Both the position numbers and the translations under genes were made by a program. The notes below the pieces were generated by a model, which did no database searches, was not told where the DNA came from, and saw only the letters and a list, made by a program, of their open reading frames with translations. Positions 60,701 to 64,000 of a stretch of DNA of 64,000 nucleotides are shown piece by piece. Source of the stretch: Diplosphaera chodatii (taxonomy: Eukaryota > Chlorophyta > Trebouxiophyceae > Prasiolales > Stichococcaceae); NCBI GenBank assembly GCA_032358165.1, contig JAALGY010000021.1, positions 1,798,001 through 1,862,000 on the forward strand, given 5' to 3'. The stretch's first letter is position 1; the number at the start of each line of letters is the position of its first letter.

Positions 60701-63700
60701 GACTTGTTGAAAGTGTTGGTGACTGTGACGCGTGAAGTCCCGTTGGTCGCAAAGGCTGCGCCACTGCTGCACACCGCTGCTGGTGTTGCTGAGGCAGGGC
60801 AGGGCTGCTTGCCGTTACCATCCCTGCCGGTGCAGATGCCCGGGGGTGGCTCCGGCGGCGGGCTGGGAGGCGGCGAAGGTGGGGGATCAGGTGGCGGTGA
60901 GGGTGGTGGGCTTGGTGGCGGCGAGGGTGGCGGTCTGGGAGGGGGACTGGGAGGCGGGCTGGGAGGCGGGCTGGGTGGTGGGCGAGGCGGAGGCGATGGT
61001 GGTGGGCTGGGCGGCGGTGAGGGCGGTGGGCTTGGTGGCGGCCGTGGTGGAGGCGACGGTGGCGGGCTTGGTGGTGGGCTGGGTGGTGGGCTGGGCGGAG
61101 GGCTCGGAGGAGGCGATGGTGGTGGCCTCGGCGGCGGGCTAGGTGGTGGGCGGGGTGGAGGCGACGGTGGCGGGCTTGGCGGCGGTGAAGGCGGTGGCCC
61201 AGGCGGCGGCGAGGGCGGCGGCTGCGGAGGCGGGCTCGGGGGTGGCGACTGCGGTGGTGGTGACACAATCCTGAGCGCTGGCGGCTTGGGCGGCGGCCGG
61301 GCGTTGGTGTTGGGCATTGCACCGCACTGGAAGATGGGCACCGTCGCAGACGAAGAGTCTGCTGCGGTTGAGGCCAGCGATGCCGCAAGGTCGTTGTTGG
61401 TGACAAAGTCGACCTCCACCTGGTATCTGCCCTGTGGCAGCGTCAGGGGAGCGCTCTTCGAGTCGCTGCCGCTGAAAGCCAGTCTGGTTGTTCCATTGAC
61501 CAGCAGCTGGGCGGCAGCTGCAGTGCCGTTGGTGATGCCCAGCGTGAAGGTGTAGGAGCCCGTGGCAGGAACCTCGATGAAGTACAGGTACGCCAGCCCA
61601 AAGCTGGGGCTGCCGCAGCCTGACGAATCTGACAGGTCTGACCCACTGCCGCCAATGACGCCGCTGGAGCCGGCATCCGAGGGCACCTGCGTCTGGCCAT
61701 TGTACAGGCCAGCGGCCGGCAGGGAATCCGAGTAGTCGCAGTAGCTGTAGAAGTTGGCCTTGCCATCGCGTCTGTTGAGGCATGCAGGCGGCGGAGGCGG
61801 CGCAGGTGGCGGCGAGGGCAGGGGACTTGGCGGTGGTCGTGGTGGCGGGCTGGGCGGAGGTGAAGGCGGTGGGCTGGGCGGAGGTGAAGGCGGTGGGCTG
61901 GGCGGTGGGCTGGGAGGCGGCGACGGTGGTGGTTTGGGAGGCGGTGATGGCGGGGGGCTTGGCGGTGGTAACGGCGGAGGACCGGGTGGCGGTGAGGGTG
62001 GCGGACTAGGTGGCGGTGATGGCGGGGGACTTGGTGGTGGCGACGGCGGCGGGCTTGGAGGTGGAGAGGGCGGTGGGCTGGGCGGCGGCGAGGGTGGTGG
62101 ACTAGGGGGTGGAGAGGGGGGAGGGCTTGGTGGCGGGCTGGGTGGAGGCGAAAGTGGCGGCGATGGTGGCGGGCGAGGTGGAGGGGAGGGCGGCGGGCTG
62201 GGTGGAGGAGTTGGCGGAGGGCTGGGCGGTGGGCTTGGTGGCGGCGAGGGTGGCGGCCTTGGAGGAGGCTTTGGCGGCGGGCTGGGCGGCGGCGAGGGCG
62301 GCGGGCGTGGTGGTGGCGAGGGCGGTGGGCTGGGTGGTGGGGACTTCTGTGGAGGGGAGCAGGTGTCTCCACTGCCGTCACACTCGACGGTGTATGTGAA
62401 TGGCCCACAGCTGCTGCACACCTGGTTGTCGTTGTAGTATTTTGAGCAGCTGCTGTCGCGGACTGCAGCCGGCCCCATGGGTGAGGCGTAGTTGCCATCG
62501 TGAATATAGATGGTGACATCGGTGTTGCAACTGGCCGTCACCTTCATTGCTGTTGTGTCATCTGCAACAGTTTCCCTGCAAGGAGCACACGCAAGCATGT
62601 GAGACAGCCTGGTGGCGATAGCAATGCATGACGTGTGCATGTGATGGTCGCCACAGCCTGTTACTGGCATATAAGCAGGTATCAAGGAACAATAGCACGA
62701 GATCTCCAAGCATGGGCTCATTATCACTCACTCTTTGTCGCACACATCGTTGCCCGTTGCGTCGGTGTAGGACACGGTGAAGTAGCTGATGGACTTGTTG
62801 AAAGTGTTGGTAACTGTGACGATTGCAGTCCCATTGGTCGCAAAGGCCGCGCCACTGCTGCACACCGCTGCTGGTGTTGCTGAGGCGGGGCAGGGCTGCT
62901 TGCCGTTACCATCCCTGCCGGTGCAGATGCCCGGGGGTGGCTCCGGTGGCGGGCTGGGAGGCGGCGAAGGTGGGGGAGTAGGTGGCGGTGAGGGTGGTGG
63001 GCTTGGTGGCGGCGAGGGTGGCGGTCTGGGAGGGGGACTGGGAGGCGGGCTGGGAGGCGGGCTGGGTGGTGGGCGAGGCGGAGGCGATGGTGGTGGGCTG
63101 GGCGGCGGTGAGGGCGGTGGGCTTGGTGGCGGCCGTGGTGGAGGCGACGGTGGCGGGCTTGGTGGTGGGCTGGGTGGTGGCGAGGGCGGCGGGCTCGGAG
63201 GAGGCGATGGTGGTGGCCTCGGCGGTGGGCTAGGTGGTGGGCGGGGTGGAGGCGACGGTGGCGGGCTTGGCGGCGGTGAAGGCGGTGGCCCAGGCGGCGG
63301 CGAGGGCGGCGGCTGCGGAGGCGGGCTCGGGGGTGGCGACTGCGGTGGTGGTGACACAATCCTGAGCGCTGGCGGCTTGGGCGGCGGCCGGGCGTTGGTG
63401 TTGGGCATTGCACCGCACTGGAAGATGGGCACCGTCGCAGATGAAGAGTCTGCTGCGGTTGAGGCCAGCGATGCCGCAAGGTCGTTGTTGGTGACAAAGT
63501 CGACCTCCACCTGGTATCTGCCCTGTGGCAGCGTCACTGGAGCCGTCTGCGAGCTGCTGCCAGTGAAGGACAGCTTGGACGTCCCATTGACCAGCAGCTG
63601 GGCGGCAGCTGCAGTGCCGTTGGTGATGCCCAGCGTGAAGGTGTAGGAGCCCGTGGCAGGAACCTCGATGAAGTACAGGTACGCCAGCCCGAAGCTGGGG

Positions 63701-64000
63701 CTGCCGCAGCCTGACGAATCGGAAAGGTCTGACCCACTGCCGCCAATGACGCCGCTGGAGCCGGCATCCGAGGGCACCTGCGTCTGGCCATTGTACAGGC
63801 CGGCGGCCGGCAAGGAATCCGAGTAGTCGCAGTAGCTGTAGAAGTTGGCCTTGCCGTCGCGTCTGTTGAGGCATGCAGGCGGCGGAGGCGGCGCAGGTGG
63901 CGGCGAGGGCGGGGGGCTTGGCGGTGGCTGCGGAGGTGGGCTGGGCGGGGGTGCTGGTGGCGGGCTGGGCGGGGGTGAGGGCGGTGGGTTGGGTGGGGGT
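51766..64000 (-). CDS. giant modular hydroxyproline-rich glycoprotein (pherophorin/extensin-like), truncated by window edge
   Basis: A secreted cell-wall or matrix HRGP. Exons with verified phase: 64000(+)-62732, 62575-60641, 60481-58667, 58507-55041, 54890-54735, 54556-53987, 53837-53368, 53242-52529, 52416-52327, 52188-51766 (TGA). They sum to about 10.9 kb, more than 3,600 residues. Ser-Pro-Pro-Pro runs, expected to be hydroxylated and arabinosylated, alternate with Cys-containing globular units. Each upstream module has ETVADDTTAMIVTATCNTDV and NDNQVCSSCGPFTYTV, a proline rod, ACLNRRDGKANFYSYCDYSD, FIEVPATGSYTFTLGITNG, a second rod, and ICTGR to GNDVCDKE. The 58507-55041 exon instead continues into two related beta-rich units and a PA14-like unit (ALRYIGAITMPVAGSYQFRI). 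The C-terminus has Cys-rich units, SPPP linkers and an acidic Asp/Ser tail. If the 55041-54890 junction is not used, translation stops at 55000 and a separate gene could start near 54934. Confidence 0.8.
58667..60481 (-). repeat. HRGP module B (tandemly duplicated exon, phase 2/2)
   Basis: An 1,815-bp exon (605 codons) that begins with the last base of a split Glu codon and ends with the first two bases of the next. It is flanked by introns 60482-60640 and 58508-58666, both 159 bp and nearly identical in sequence. It shares almost all non-rod sequence with modules C and D. Confidence 0.9.
60641..62575 (-). repeat. HRGP module C (tandemly duplicated exon, phase 2/2)
   Basis: A 1,935-bp exon (645 codons) with the same borders as module B and a longer first proline rod. 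The upstream intron is 62576-62731 (156 bp), a close copy of the other inter-module introns. Confidence 0.9.
62732..64000 (-). repeat. HRGP module D (partial, cut by window edge)
   Basis: Carries the second half of a module, from within the first proline rod to GNDVCDKE. Its upstream part lies beyond base 64000, so the number of further modules is unknown. Confidence 0.9.

Noticed and set aside
57854..62437. Long plus-strand open frames encoding Gly-rich GGGLGGGEGGG proteins opposite the HRGP
   Set aside because: They are the antisense of Ser-Pro-Pro-Pro codons, which cannot produce stops on the other strand. The minus strand has conserved globular units, phase-consistent introns and a coherent C-terminus; the plus strand has none.

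Overview
The window looks like nuclear DNA of a green alga (Chlorophyta, most likely Chlorophyceae). The evidence is high GC, dense short introns with TGCAG-type acceptors, low-complexity Gln/Ala/Pro/Gly coding, an SBP-box transcription factor, and a giant hydroxyproline-rich cell-wall protein with long Ser-Pro-Pro-Pro runs. The species cannot be fixed from the sequence. I saw no rRNA, convincing tRNA, CRISPR or intact transposon. The scan for these was by eye and not exhaustive. Most of the 15 or so gene models are spliced. For eight of them every exon junction could be placed and the reading phase holds throughout.

Left part (1-24.6 kb). A HECT E3 ubiquitin ligase of the plant UPL3/UPL4 (TRIP12) type enters from the left edge (6-3121, +). 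It is followed by a complete orphan gene (3243-4765, +) and the Mediator subunit MED25 (about 10047-5361, -), which carries a long polyglutamine insert. Next come an intronless, probably plastid-targeted orphan (10846-11568, +), a 62-residue complex I subunit resembling NDUFA3/B9 (12523-12089, -), the DRG-family regulatory zinc-finger protein ZC3H15/DFRP1 (13220-16669, +), a 133-residue orphan (17662-16948, -), and a 706-residue low-complexity protein rich in SQ/TQ dipeptides (18075-20537, +). A poorly resolved minus-strand gene and a pair of small paralogues (22821-23313 and 24296-24541, +) complete this part.

Centre (25.5-43 kb). Four genes lie in the same direction on the minus strand: an SBP-box transcription factor (29183-25546), an AI-2E/PerM-type membrane transporter (about 33090-30157), an acylaminoacyl-peptidase with a possible transit peptide (38579-33590), and a YLPM1/ZAP3-like P-loop protein (42948-39300). 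The YLPM1-like gene is head to head with the next gene across about 570 bp.

Right part (43.5-64 kb). A 7.4-kb plus-strand gene (43523-50962) encodes a plastid-envelope-like, repeat-rich membrane protein that I do not recognise. It contains a near-perfect 120-bp tandem repeat. From 51766 to beyond 64000 on the minus strand runs a giant modular HRGP. Its upstream exons (62732-64000+, 60641-62575, 58667-60481, 55041-58507) are tandem copies of one phase-2/phase-2 module, separated by near-identical introns of about 157 bp. It ends in PA14-like and Cys-rich domains. This is the most remarkable structure in the window.

Several introns appear to use GC-AG splice sites. The clearest one interrupts the SBP domain.
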